From assembly GCA_037951105.1 (NCBI GenBank), contig JBAMJV010002043.1:35001-99000 (forward strand): a stretch of 64,000 nt of DNA, written 5' to 3'. This stretch comes from Echinarachnius parma (lineage: Eukaryota > Echinodermata > Echinoidea > Clypeasteroida > Echinarachniidae). This document shows, in pieces, positions 42,927-55,365 of this stretch. Every line of letters begins with the position of its first letter. The stretch's first letter is position 1. The position numbers and the translations under genes are program-made. The notes beneath the pieces were generated by a model. That model saw nothing but the letters and a program-made list of their open reading frames with translations, was not told the origin of the DNA and did no database searches.

Positions 42927-45486
42927 TTAGCCACGACTTTCCAGCAGATGGCGACGGAAGGCATCTGTAGACGGGGCAGAGGCGATACTCTCGGGTAGAG
43001 TGTTCCATGCTCTCACAGTCCTCGGGAAGAATGATTGTTTGTGGTCCTCGAGACGAGAGTAAGGGACTTGGTATCCTCCTGAGTGGACACGAGTAGATCC
43101 GATTACCGGTGTGATGTAGGTTTGGGTCGGGAAGGGAACTACATTGTTGTGTAGTTTGTACATCATGATCAGCCTCATGTCTTCCCTTCTTTGTTGTAGG
43201 GTAGGCCATTCGAGCTCCCTCAGCATGTTGTCTACACTTGACGTGTAATGATATCGGTTCAATACGAAACGTGCTGCTCTCCTCTGAACCATCTCCAATT
43301 GGTGTACACTCTTGGCGCTAGTCGGATCCCAAACTGTAGCGCTGTACTCCACCAGTGGACGCACTAGAGCCTTATATGCAGTCGCCTTTAGGGTTGGATG
43401 GTTGATTCTAAGATTCCGTCGCAGAAAGGCCAGCGTGTTGTTTGCTTTGTGGCATACATTGTTGATATGTTCATTCCACTTTAAGTCTGGTGTAATGGTG
43501 ACTCCAAGGTACTTGGTAGAGTTGACCGTTTCTAGGGGGGTGCCGTTGAGATAGTAGGGATGTACTATGTTGTTCCTCTTCCTTGAAACAGTGATTACAT
43601 GGCACTTCTTTGTGTTAAGTTCCATCATCCATGAATCAGACCACTCCCCAATTCGATTGAGATCCCCTTGTAGTTGATTGGCTTGTTGGTCATTCTCGAT
43701 AGTAAGGTATGTGATGGCGTCATCGGCGAAGAGGCGTACTGGGGAGGAGAGCTTGTCAGGCAAGTCATTTATGTAATACAGGAACAGACATGGGCCAAGA
43801 ACCGATCCCTGTGGTACTCCTGACTCCACATTCACTGCAGTTGACTGTAGACCATCTAGAACCACTCTCTGGCTCCGGTTATGGAGGAAGCTGGCGATCC
43901 ATTGGAGGTTTTTGCCTCTCACGCCGTAGAAGTTGAGCTTCTTTAACAGCCTCTCATGCCCGACCTTGTCAAACGCCTTGCTGAAATCCATCACGAGAAC
44001 GTCCGTCTGCTTTCCTTGGTCAAGATTGTTATGGAGGTCGCTGACCAGTCCAAGCAATTGCAGCTCACATGACCTGTTCTTCCTGAATCCGTGTTGGAGG
44101 GGGTATAGGATATCATTTCTGTCTCCATGTCGCATGATGTTGCTGGCCATGACATGCTCCATAAGTTTGCAGCAGATGCATGTTAGGGAGATGGGACGAT
44201 AGTTAATGGGATCAGATCGGCTTCCCTTCTTGAATATGGGCACAACGTTTGCTTGTCTCCAATCATCGGGTACTTGTCCAGACTCGTATGAAGCAGTGAA
44301 TAAGTCAACAATGATTGGTGCAATGACTTTGGAGAGCTGCTTTAGCACTCGGGGTGTGATGCCATCAGGTCCCGGTGCTTTGTGAGCCTTGAGTTCAGAT
44401 AGCATCTTCTCCACTCCTTTGACTGTAAAGGAGATGTCTGGCATGTTGTCATGGGGGGAGTCGTCAGGCAGGATGTTGGCTGGTACAGGTGTCTCTAGGG
44501 TAAATGCCCTCTCGAACTGTTGGTTGAGGGCTTCCGCCTTGTCAGCAGGATCTGTTACTGTGCCGTTGTTTGTTTTGAGATCCGCGATGCTGGATTTGTC
44601 AGTTCTGTTGTGTTTTATGAAGCTCCAAAATCGCTTCATGTTATCACGCTCGTCAATAGGATTATCGGCTGGGGTGAAGAGCGACTCCATGTGATCCCAG
44701 TAGGCTTTCCGAAGTCCTGCTTGCAGTTCCCTCTTGATAGTGGAAAGTTGTTCTTCCCATTCAAACGGTATCGGGCCATCATTCCGTTTCATTGCGTCTC
44801 GGCACTTCCTGCTTATTCTGTCCCTCTTCTTGATGAGCCGCCTGATGTTGTTGGTAACCCAGGGCAGGTTCGCCTTCCTAGATGTCATTTTGTGAGGTAC
44901 AAAGTCATCAATTCCCCTCTCAATGCCGGTTTTGAATACCTGCCAAAGTTCAGTTACAGAACATGAATCATACTTTGCAGATATTTCGTCCCCGACGGTT
45001 TCCATGTGTTCTTCAAACTTCTGCCAGTCGGCTCTGCTGTATAACGAGATCTTCCTTCTGTCCTGCTTTCTTCGGGTTGGATGGATATCTAGAGTGATAA
45101 ATGGGCAGTCGTGATCAGATACTCCAGGAACGATGGTTGATTCTGTGACGATGGTTGGATTGCTTACCAGGAACAGATCGAGTGTATTCTTCCCTCTGGT
45201 AGGGCCCTTGACCATTTGTGTAAGGCCATGATCATCAAGGAGAGAACCCAGGGCATGATGATGTGCGGGGTACCTGCAATGTTTCAATTGTTTGCTCTCC
45301 CAGTTCCAGCCTGGCAGGTTGAAGTCACCACCGACGACCACAGTATGATTAGGGTTCACCCTGTCCAGTGAGCGGTCAAGTTCTTTCAGACTGTCAACAT
45401 CACCTTCATGTGGCCTGTAATACGCTGCAAGGTGGATGGACTTCGAACCCGCTATATTGAGCTTACACCACAGGATTGGAGGCTAA
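42927..45486 (-). mobile_element. CR1/L2-like LINE, long intact endonuclease-reverse transcriptase frame
   Basis: On the minus strand an uninterrupted frame of at least 810 residues from a Met at 45359 ends at 42927, and stays open upstream to about 45480 (KLNIAGSKSIHLAAYYRPHE, part of the AP endonuclease). Counted from the Met: endonuclease GGDFNLPGW near 10 and SDHD near 81; APGPDG near 328, QHGFRKNRS near 422, DFSKAFD near 458, VPQGSVLGP near 515 and catalytic FADD near 544, all reverse-transcriptase boxes; and the tail FFPRTVRAWNTLPESI. The N-terminal third of the endonuclease and any ORF1 are missing, so this copy is 5'-truncated and cannot move alone. Absence of stops suggests a young insertion. 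The 3' UTR may run to about 42500. Confidence 0.92.
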
Positions 45487-46160
45487 TAACTGTTTTTTCG
45501 TAGGCGCGTGTTGCGTCTTTTACGAACGCGGTATATTTGTGTTTGTAATTTAATTTCATCATTTTCATGGAAGACAGACGTTCCTATGACGAGGTAAGAT
45601 TAATTTTTAAATGAATTGTATGTGTAAATTGCCAGTTTCTTTCTCATAGTCGAATAGGACTAATGTGGAATACGCTTATGATGAGTTGATTCGTCGTATT
45701 TTTCGTTCACCATTTCGTGAGTAGTTTTATCTCTGTTCCCCATATAAACTTTATTCGCGTGATTGTGCGCTGGTGCCCGTTTCACCACCTTCCTGTATAG
45801 GCATGGAAGTTCAGCGTAATTGAGCGGCGGCGTTAGAGGCGAAAAGACAACAGGAACACGCCAAGTTTGCACACCATACAGCAATCGTAGATTAAGTCAT
45901 TATTGATGGCGGAGCCCTGACTAGCGGATAAGCCTGAAATCATGATATCCACGCAGCGGGCATGTTGGCTTGCCGACTCCAATGGAACAATATGCTCATG
46001 GTTCGAACTCGTAGACATCACATAGTTCCATATTTTTCTGAATTTCGATGCATTTTTTTTTTTAATTACAGTGAGTTGTGACCGGAGTCGGAGAGTGAAG
46101 AATGGAAGAATATTTGGCGCTAATGTGGTTTTGTACCCCTTTTTTCTTCTTTTTTTTCCT
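45487..46160. other. Short intergenic stretch, no gene supported
   Basis: Contains ATGGAAGACAGACGTTCCTATGACGAG followed by GTAAGA (45567-45599), which could be a short first exon (MEDRRSYDE), but no partner exon or family could be identified. Otherwise nothing recognised. Confidence 0.35.
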
Positions 46161-48528
46161 GTATGGTAGGTGTATGGACAAGTATTATAACTTCGCGCGT
46201 ATTGAAACTTCGCGCATCATATAAGCGGTACGCAAACATTAGAACACGGACACGGCGACGGAATTTTCTGACGCCAAATGAAAGAGCACACATTACTTAG
46301 TAATCAACCAAAAAATTAGCAAACAAAGATCGATATTTCTTGAGAAAAAACTTACTTTTTGTGTGTTTTTTCGTGTATAAATTATGGACAATAGAAAATC
46401 ATCAAATTAAATCGAAATCCTTCCCGTAGAACAGACTTGTTGTTATCGAAATGCTGAGTAAAATGCTCCTTTATTCGTCCTTCCTTTCAAATTTACTTTC
46501 GGATCGCGCAATCTCCGTAGAAAGCTTGACAACGCGCGCGTGCCAAGATGCTAATACGCGCAAAAGTTTGCATCTTCACACACCCATTGACATGCGTGTT
46601 AAAGTTTGCTACACAGGATTGCGTGTTAAGTCAATGGCAGTGTATCAAAGTGTATGGAGCGCGAAGTTTCAAGACTACCGTACTCGGTGGAGAATCTCTT
46701 GTTGATATGACATGGTTACGGAATCGGGCCAATAACACATGAATTGTGAGTTTAAATCGAAAATGTTTTACATACATCGAATCCTCAGAATAGAGGGAGT
46801 ATTTTAATGCTTGTTTCATTGAGATTACAATAATTTTGTTGCTCCTACGACACTTTGAAAAAGTTCGAAATTTTCGTGCGCGAAGTTTCAATACACCTTC
46901 ATACTACACATCGGCACTGTTTTTAATATCGGCACCCCGCGTAATATTTGTTTTTGCGCGTGTTGTAAAAAATCGCGCATGAGATGATGCGCGCTACCCT
47001 TAGAAACTGAACTGGTCGAAATATTGAGGAGAAATAATGCGTATATCGTCCGCTACGAGTAATACAAGTAAATACGATAAATAATACCAACATCGCACAA
47101 GAAATGTTCAGTTGCGTGCATTGTCAATGAGGGTTGAGGGGGTGCCGGTATTAAAAACACTTCGAACTCGTGAAGCCAAAAAACAATGCGCGCGTTCGAA
47201 GGCGATATCTCGAAATATAATTAATATATCGCAAATCTGATCATCGCATCGGAATCTGCACTATTTTCTCAATATGTGAGTACAATTTCAAGAAATTTGA
47301 ATGATTTTTAAGTCTTAAACTGTCGGAAATGTTTTAGGGTGCCGTTGCGGGGGTCACTCAATCATACCCCTTTTTTTCTTCTTTTTTCCAACAATGCCAA
47401 TGGCAATGCAATCCATGGCAATGCTTTACTCTTTAGTCTATTTGTCTTTAAACTCAACTAAATTAGTTCGTATTACTCACTGCACTTTGTCCTTATCCCT
47501 CGATGGTCTGTTGTAATATTTTGGTCAACATTTAAGCCCTTTTTTTGGCGACTTTAATCGATGGTTATGTCTTTTGAAAGCGTCGCGGCACCAGCTTCGC
47601 GGTCGCAATAATCGAAATAGCGGGACTTCACGAGCAGCTATTTCAAATTAACGTCAACGTAAATGGCATGCTTGCTGTGTTGTAATGGCGGCTTAGTTAG
47701 TATTTTTCTGGTCAGAGTGCGCCCTCTACCGCCACAATTACATACACAGACACAATGCATGCATAGCGACGTTTTGGTTACGTGCATAGAGCTCTACAGT
47801 TACGCAACGCTTCTGTGTGTAAATCCCATTGATCACGGGCGATAGCATGTACGCGTGATCGCCGCTGAGGGCCGTGCACATTCGGCCATTTTCAGCCGAT
47901 GTCCGAAGGAAGACGGATGCGGCCACAAATTCCGCTGAAATTGCAATTTTTCGTGAGTATAGCTACACATTTTAAATCCGAAATCGTTGAACGTTTAATC
48001 ATAAAATGGTTTACATCCATACATGGATTGGTAGACCACAATAATAACTATATAAAGATGAGGAATGATAGAGTGAAAAACCCTGAAGCCTACTTCGACC
48101 GCGAAGTGGATGTATGTAAGGTAAATGGTTCTATCAGAACCATTTACATTGTAGATGTGCCCACACATTGAGAAAATGGTGCAGATTCCGATGCAATGAT
48201 CAGATTTGCGATTTATAATTTATATTTTGAGATATCGTCTTCGAAAGCGCGCATTGTTTTTTGGCTTCACAAGTTCGCAGTGTTTTTTTAAACCGGCACC
48301 CCTCAACTTTCTTGGGCGATGTTGGCATTATTTCACAAATTTCACAAAGATACACATAGCGGACGATAAACGCATTATTTCTCCTCGAAATTTCGACCAG
48401 TGCAGTTTCTTAGGGTAGCGCGCATTATTATATGCGCGATTTTTCACAGCACGCGCTAAAACAAATTTTACGCGGGCTGCCGATATTAAAAAAACAGTGC
48501 CGATACATGTGTAGTACCCCTACCATAC
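46161..48528. mobile_element. Long-TIR element with arms of about 360 bp and a nested repeat
   Basis: GTATGGTAGG at 46161-46170 is mirrored by CCTACCATAC at 48519-48528. The sequence 46909-47283 (ATCGGCACTG, GCGCGCTACCC, GAGGAGAAATAATGCG, CCAAAAAACAATGCGCGC, AATCTGATCAT) is repeated inverted at 48166-48518 with many point differences. Between the outer left end and its arm sits an insert with inverted GCGCGAAGTTTCAA ends (about 46176-46895). The single-copy centre (47290-48160) has a 90-residue open frame (47899-48171) I do not recognise. No target duplication found. Confidence 0.7.
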
Positions 48529-48865
48529 AACGATACGATATTACGTCAACAACACTGCAGCTTAACAGGTAGGCCCGCCTACTAAAATGTTAGATCGTGC
48601 TCTTACTCTTTAGGCTCAGCAAAGTTGCAGCCATTTTGAACAATTCTTTATGTAGGGCTCGACACTCACACTGGCCCAGGCCAGGGCCAGTAACAATGCA
48701 CTTTGGGCCAGCAAAAAAGTATGAAAGTAATATTTTGGTTGCCTGATCGGGCAAGCAGATTTTAACCCAACATTAACAAAATTAGAAAAATCTTGTTTTC
48801 TTCCATGTCATGCTTCATCTGTTTGATCAGGAAAGAGTAATATTTTGAATAGTTAGTACTTTACT

Positions 48866-49801
48866 CAACGCTCGAAATTAACTTTTTTTGCTGGTGGCCC
48901 GGTCGGGCCAGTAAAAATAGTATTTTTCAAATTTTGGTGGCCCGAAACCAGAATCTGCTGGCCCGAATAAATAAAGAAGAACAAAAGTAAAATGACTAGT
49001 CTAATCAAGTTTGTCTAGAGACTAGAGACAGAGTTGAATCTTAGACATTATTAGGTGAATTATTGAAAATGTCTTGCTTAAAATCACAATCTATAACTGA
49101 ATAAATGAAACCCAACATTGAATCAGTTCAGTCTCATCTTGGAGACACCAAATTATGAAATTAAGGAAGTTTTCATGTTCGATTTTGAAACTTCATATCA
49201 CTAACCAAAAAACACATGTATGGGACTGGGCTTTAAAAACGGCAAAATAATTCATAATTGGCAAGCATAATCAATTTGTCAAGACAATATTACATGAGTA
49301 AGCACTAAGCACAACATTCATACCTTTTTATGATGATTCCTTCATAATATCTGTAAAAATGGACTATTATTATGGTCTGAAAAAAGGAATTATAACCCCG
49401 ATCGTGCAGAAAAAAATTGCAAAAAAAAAATATCGCGAGCGTGCATGTGGGATTGCTGACAACACAAACAAAAGATAAGGGCTGAGATGCGATGGGGGAA
49501 TTAAGAGCTAGAGAGAGGGGGAGAGAGAGCTAGAGAGAGAGTTGCGTCTTTTTATTTTCTACTTGTGAAAAGTGCGCGATTTAAGTGATTTACGATCGCT
49601 CTCTCTTCTCTTTTTGAATCACAAATCAAGCGTTGTTTGTGAGGTAACACATTTGCAAATAATTCACATTGTCTGCACAATGGTTTCAACATTTGGTGGC
49701 CCGATCGGGCCAGCAAACATCGGTAATTTGATTTTTTTACTGGCCCGGCAGCAATTTTTAGTGGCCCCGGGCCATCGGGCCTGTGCTAATTTCGAGCGTT
49801 G
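48866..49801. mobile_element. TIR transposon, CAACGCTCGAAATTA ends, 7-bp TSD
   Basis: CTTTACT at 48859-48865 and 49802-49808 flank perfect 15-bp inverted ends CAACGCTCGAAATTA. Sub-terminal GGCCCGGTCGGGCCAGTAAA and GGGCCATCGGGCC blocks are also inverted. No transposase seen. A second family member (55366-56775) also has a 7-bp duplication. Confidence 0.82.
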
Positions 49802-49828
49802 CTTTACTCATGAAATAATTCAAATAAT

Positions 49829-50161
49829 ACACTTATCAATTTTAAGACCTCCAGGAATAGTGCGTCATGGTTGGGTCATTTACCACAACATTTTTGACGC
49901 AGGTACCGTCAAGGCAACCCTTGGTCCGTCACATCATAACGAAAGGGGTGCCTCATTGTCAGTGAGTTAAACCTGTCACGGTTGGTCAAAATCAAGAGAT
50001 GGTGCGTCACAAAAGTGACCGTATGTACCGTCATTGTAGTTGAATGGTCCGTCAAAATTTGGACACGGGTGCGTCATGGTATACCGAAATCCGACTCACA
50101 TAGGACCAATGAGGCACCATTCCTGGGGGTCATGAGGTGCGTCATACAATTGATAAGTGCA
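49829..50161. mobile_element. Fold-back repeat rich in TGCGTCA motifs (copy 1)
   Basis: Ends CACTTATCAATT are inverted on the right (AATTGATAAGTG). Between them TGCGTCA or TGACGCA occurs five times, with many near matches (ACCGTCA, GGTCCGTCA). Related to 52235-52594. Confidence 0.65.
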
Positions 50162-50900
50162 TAACATTTTCGGGCAATTCATTTTTTCTTTGGGGCCACC
50201 AGAAAAGGTGAAGAAATTATTTCACTGGCCCACCTATAATGTGAAATGCATCTTTGCGATTAATTTCATTTTGACTGTCTCTGGAGAAGGAATTAGTTTA
50301 ATATAAACACAAGGTTTACAGAGAAATATGAATGGGGTAGAACAGTAGAGTAATTCTGCACTTGTTGAAGTACAAACCCACTGCCTTTATTTCACTTTAA
50401 GCATTTGCACACCAAAGCAAGGGGCTACAAAGCAGCGTTAGCCCCTTGACTTGCAGGCGTGGGCATCACCACACAGAGACAGAGTCGAGTAGAACTAACA
50501 TACATGTACTACTGTCACTGAGATGTGCCATGGTCATGTGTCGGAAGAGAATGCTCAGATTTCAACACGATTGTATAATGTGTGTGCTTGTCAGAGTTGG
50601 TGTATTTACTTTTAAAAAGTTCTTGTCAAACTTAGCTTAGTGGCTAAAGGTTACCTGTATTGTGACAATTATCATTGAAAACTAAACATTCTACCAAGTA
50701 CATTGTATGGTAGAAAATTAACATCTCATCAATGATGCTGTTTTCATTTGAATAGTAGTCATTTAATCAAGAGGGGGCTATTCGGTCATCTGGAAAATTC
50801 AGCCCATTTTCAATTTAACTTAATTGTAATTGTGGGATTTAAAAAAATTAAAAAATAGAATAAACCGAACACATAAAGTAACTAAACTACCCCCCTAAAC

Positions 50901-51914
50901 TAAGCCTGAGTCATGTCGGATATATTCGGAACCGGGTCCCGATAAACTTTTACCGGTCGGGAACCGGTATCCCGATAAATTTTTACCGTCAAAACTCGGA
51001 CGGGTAAAATCACGCAATCGTGCAAGCATCGGCAAAAATGCACTGTTCGGGGCTTATATTGCTCTTTTTATATATGCAAATAACATAACAAATACTGAGG
51101 CTTTTATGAATTTACATATCAATCTTTACGGGAAAATAGTTACAGACTATCCAGAATTAACTCAGTTTTGCAAGAAAAGTATTTTTTCCGAAGTAAATTG
51201 GACCTAGAAATCGATCGTTGGTTCAGCATTTTGCCACACGTTTCACAGAAACAGAAACTTCAAGCCGCTGTTTCATGCATATCGCTCGTATACTTTGCGT
51301 GCATGTTACGGGTCTTTTTTCTTACGCGAGATCCTTCCGCGACGGAGCTATGTTAATTCATCCGCCATACATGTAGCCGTTTTTTATCGATATTTTGCGT
51401 AATTGTTTTCATTGTTTTGGGGCTCATTTTTGTTTCTGTTCAGCTATAAAACGCCATGAAATCCTGTAAGTAGAATATCAAAACATTTTAAAATGTTGCA
51501 AATGACCAAAATACGTATTTTGAGCCACTTTTTGAATGCACTGGCTCATCAGCTGGATCATACGAAGATCCATCAGACAACTCCCCTGGAGTATCAGACT
51601 AACTTTGTGTGCACATCCGCCAACAATATCGTTCAAATAACTCTAGCAATTTTGCGCTTCCTGTTCAATTTCTGACTGTCAAACGAAGTAACGAACCAAG
51701 AATTTCTCGAAAATAACCACTCTTTAAAGTAAATGATATCAATTGCCCCGTTTTTACTTGAATTCCGCTACATTAAGTGATAATCTTAATTTCTTTTTTA
51801 ACATTTTATTTATTTGTTTTTTTCTTTTCGGCGCACCGTTACCGATATAACGAAACCGGGTCCCGATTGAAACAGTCGGTAACCGGTGTGATCGACCGAA
51901 CCGACTCAGCCTTA
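50901..51914. mobile_element. hAT-like element, 1014 bp, 8-bp TSD CCCTAAAC
   Basis: CCCTAAAC at 50893-50900 and 51915-51922; ends TAAGCCTGAGTC and TAAGGCTGAGTC. Sub-terminal CCGGGTCCCGAT and CCGGTA motifs. Part of the interior (CTTTTTATAT, ATAACAAA, GAATTTAC) is related to the 8641-10124 element, and the short ends are like the MITE nested there. No intact transposase. Confidence 0.82.
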
Positions 51915-52234
51915 CCCTAAACAACTGCTCACAATTTCATAACCAAGAATTGTTTCAAGATTTCGTCTCGTCAAAATATTTCTATGGTAGTTAGAAAAAC
52001 AATGTGTTAAAATGAGGTAACCATTATTCCATGGTTGAGTAAGGACACATTACAGGGAAAATGTCATTTAAAAATTTGCAAAAGTAATATTATTATTGCA
52101 GTTTATTGAGTATTGAGAAATTTCAAATTGCACTGTTTTGCAAGTGGAATTAATGCATGTAACCTCATGTGCCATTAAAACAACAACATGAATGGAATTA
52201 TTAAACAGCATTGTTTCATCAATGCATTAATGCA

Positions 52235-52594
52235 GGTGTCATTTGTATGACGCATCTCTTGACCCCTGGGAAAGGTGCGTCATTGTACCGATACCTGCGT
52301 CACCCTTTTATGAGCCATGACGCACCCTCCATCAGAAAAGGTGACTCACCATTAGGAAACATAGACGCATTTGAGTAAAAATTGTGACGCACAATTTCAT
52401 GAAAATGACGGTCTTATTAGTCCTATTGACGATCCTTGTGACACACCCATGGTAAAGTGGCTGACTATGACGCACACATGGGTCAGTGTTGTGACTGACC
52501 TTTTGCTTCCATGACGGTACTGTGCGTCATCAATATGGGAGTACATGACACACCTTTCCCGGGGGGTCAAGAGGTGCGTCATACAAATGACACC
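52235..52594. mobile_element. Fold-back repeat rich in TGACGCA motifs (copy 2)
   Basis: Inverted ends GGTGTCATTTGTATGACGCA and TGCGTCATACAAATGACACC are a perfect 20-bp match. Eight exact TGACGCA/TGCGTCA sites lie inside, with variants TGACTCA and TGACACA. Confidence 0.85.
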
Positions 52595-52681
52595 AGCATT
52601 TAGTCATTGTGCCGTTTCACAACAATGTACAGGCATGCGCAAGTTCTTTTGACTTGACATTTGGCCATTTTGTCTTGAATA

Positions 52682-53205
52682 CCGTAAATTCTCTGTGTAT
52701 AAGATGCACTTTTTTTCCGTCAGAAAATTTTCAAAGTGGGGGGTGCGTCTTATACACAGGTACAGCACAAAAAAAAAAACCTGTAGTCATGTTTAGTCCT
52801 GTCTAGGGCATGACAAATGTTATGTAGCATTCAGCAGATTATACCTTTTTCTCACATAAAAAATATTGGTTAGTTAAAAAATTGCAAGTTTATTGAGCAA
52901 GTAACACTGCTGATAATGTATTCGTGAGCAGCAGTACTCATTAAATATGCAATTTAGGTTATTAAATTTTTCTCATATTAAAAATCTTTGTTAGTAATTT
53001 TAGTTAATTGCAATATGTAATGAACATCATGAATATTCATATATAATGCTGCTCATGAATATTCATATATTACTACTCAATGTTATTCAATAAATGTGCA
53101 ACTTTGGTACTAACCATTTTTTTTTTTGTGAGAAAATGTATGTTGATGAAAACAAATTGGGTTTTTTTTGCTGTCAAAGTTGGGGGTGCGTTTTATACAT
53201 TTAAT
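52682..53205. mobile_element. CCGTA-family MITE (copy 2, degenerate right end)
   Basis: Starts after TA with CCGTAAATTCTCTGTGTATAAGATGCAC and contains GGGGTGCGTCTTATACACAGG and ATGAATATTCAT palindromes, as in 58472-59197. The right end (GGGGGTGCGTTTTATACAT) is incomplete. Confidence 0.6.
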
Positions 53206-54034
53206 AACAACTGTAGAAATATTGTGACATCTTGAAACAATTTGCGGTTATGAAATTATAAGCAGTTGTCTAGACTCTAGGGGGGGTAGTTACTTTTTGT
53301 GTTCGGTTTAGATAGTTAGATTGAATAGATTTCATTCTATAAATTTACATTTTTGTAAATGAAATATGAATGAAGAAAATGGGGCTTCCCCGGGATTCAA
53401 ACCGGAAACCTCAGAATTGTGAGAAAAGTCAACACCTGCATCATAAGGACTTTATTTGTGGAGATCATCCATTTGTGAGCAGATTTTGATAAAAGTTCTG
53501 TTTTGAAAAGTATGTGCTTTTGCAATTGCTATGTTTGTCTCTTCCTCTCAAAAGAAATTAAGCACCCTCTAAACAGTGGCACTTCAAGAACATTTCATTG
53601 TGAGAAAGAGACAAATTGCTTAAAGTTGCTTATTAAGTCTTATTAAATACAAAACATATTTAGGTAAAACAGTTTACAAATATTTGATGTGTACACTATG
53701 TAGATAAACAGAAGTTAACATGCATTTGGTTTGCAGGAAACCTTTAATTCATCTGGAGAAAGAACAAAAGACATTAAAATCAAATATTATTAGAATTTGA
53801 TCGGTTCTTACATACAGATAATTTAAAACAAGATTCTACCCACATCTACATGTACTTCCTAAATGGTCATACGATGGTATGACCATTTACATGCCTGACA
53901 CGCAATATCATTGTGTATACTTAATGCGTGGGTGACGGGCGTTCTTCTACCAGGACTTGTGCATTATCAACGCAACGCAATGCAGAGTGCATAGTATGGT
54001 ATTGCAATGTGATTCTACCTTAGTTTGTACTTAC
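53206..54034. other. Stretch downstream of the lone clarin first exon
   Basis: On the minus strand this would be the start of its intron. I looked for clarin exon 2 and 3 motifs here and up to 36.4 kb and found none. A tRNA-like B-box fragment lies at about 53386-53431. Confidence 0.45.
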
Positions 54035-54311
54035 CAATAAATGTTTCCCTGTCTCTTACTCCATATCCGTAGTTGAACTGCTTGTATCCATAAATGATTC
54101 CGAATTCAACGAGGCCAGTGTTTCTTACCAGTGGGTCTTGGGGACCTTCCCCCTCAAACGTCGTATTGATACAATTGTCTGCATGCGCGTTTCGTACCGC
54201 TAGGCACTCAACCCAGTTGGGTGATGAGAAGGAGACCACGAGTAGTATGAAGATGCCAACGGAGGTTGCACCCGTCAGTGCGTAGAGAGCTTTCACAATC
54301 TGTTTTACCAT
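54035..54311 (-). CDS. Clarin-like first exon (B), isolated
   Basis: Minus-strand Met at 54311, 277 nt to a GTAAGT donor at 54034-54033, ending in phase 1 exactly like clarin A exon 1. It encodes 92 residues: a membrane segment (about 9-28), a short SPNW motif, an NTT glycosylation site at Asn49 (the same residue number as in gene A) and IIYGYKQFNYGYGVRDRETF, close to FYGCKRFNYGFGGRDYDC of gene A. The only unpaired clarin exons 2 and 3 lie 25 kb further on (28904-27049), beyond the whole of gene A. Either it is the first exon of a long gene B enclosing gene A on the same strand, or it is a stranded exon of a gene that lost the rest. The frame fits exon 2 of either gene. Confidence 0.75.
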
Positions 54312-55138
54312 CTTGGCAAGTTACAGTCCTTACTGTCCTGACTTTTGAGATGTCAAACTTGTTCAACCTCCTGTCTACCTTGCAGGGCCACTGGCACCCA
54401 CTGTTCTCTGACGACGACAGTGCTTATAAAAATTAAGACTTTATTGTAGCAACTCTTTGCTTTAGATCATAGTCTGAAGCTTTTAGGTATCCTGAGATGT
54501 TGTAAACTTTTTTTTAATAAAGTTCTGGCAATAATTGTAGCCACATGCTGACAACAACACATCCATTCATTCAGATCAATGGCAGTAGACTAATGCTGGT
54601 TGGTTAACAACTCATAGTTCAAAACAGAAAGTCAAGTCTATGATTTGCTCCTTTGACATTTCGACTGCTCATTGTGCGTGGTTCTGTGAATGCAAGTGGT
54701 ACAAGGTTAAACGAGCAATGTGAGTTTCAGAAAGGGAAAATTTATATATTATCTACAGTATATGAAATCATGGGAGATTATTTTAGGAAAATGTGGTCAT
54801 TGGATGGCTTGCTTTAGATTACCCGACTCTTGTCTGAGATTAATGTGATCCATTAACTTTATCTAATTCAACCAAAATCAAGTTAGAACTTTCATACCTT
54901 GTTGTTTGGCTAAAATAATGGTAACAAAAGAATGAAATGGGTTTTGATTTTCAAATGTCTCTTTAATTATGGCAATATTTATGATTGAATGAAAAGAGTT
55001 CCATGAATGCTTTTCAATTGTACGAATGTCGGTCAGCAGTAGGTGATAAACTCTGATATCAATGATCACTTTTTTGTGTTCTATTTCTGTTGAACTTTTA
55101 TACATCTTTCATAAGAAGCGTTCAATGATATTGGTATA
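54312..55138. other. Upstream of clarin first exon B, no gene supported
   Basis: A promoter for the minus-strand exon would be expected here. No recognisable elements; a short open frame at 54878-55105 has no family resemblance. Confidence 0.4.
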
Positions 55139-55361
55139 TGATGACACACGCGGTACCCCGGGGTACCGTTGTACCCCGGGGTACCGCGTTGTGTAGCGCC
55201 ATCTTGTGTCCACTCGAAGCACAACCGTATTGCGTTGTGTATGCAGTGCAGCGCGCGATTGTATGCACGCTATACCCTGGTACAGCCCTAAAAAATAAAT
55301 AAATAATTAAACAAAATGGCGGATATTCGTTTGGTACCCTAGGGTACCATTTATGTCATCA
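55139..55361. mobile_element. TA-flanked MITE with GGTACCCCGGGGTACC palindromes
   Basis: Ends TGATGACA and TGTCATCA, TA at 55137-55138 and 55362-55363. It contains two copies of the palindrome GGTACCCCGGGGTACC-type (one degenerate at its start) and a third, GGTACCCTAGGGTACC. It sits exactly inside the left target duplication of the next element. Confidence 0.7.
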
Positions 55362-55365
55362 TATG

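Noticed and set aside
43312..44966. Several plus-strand open frames inside 43.3-45.0 kb
   Set aside because: They are antisense shadows of the LINE reverse-transcriptase frame.
45567..45599. Short first exon MEDRRSYDE with a GTAAGA donor
   Set aside because: Nine codons with no recognisable partner exon; not enough to call a gene.
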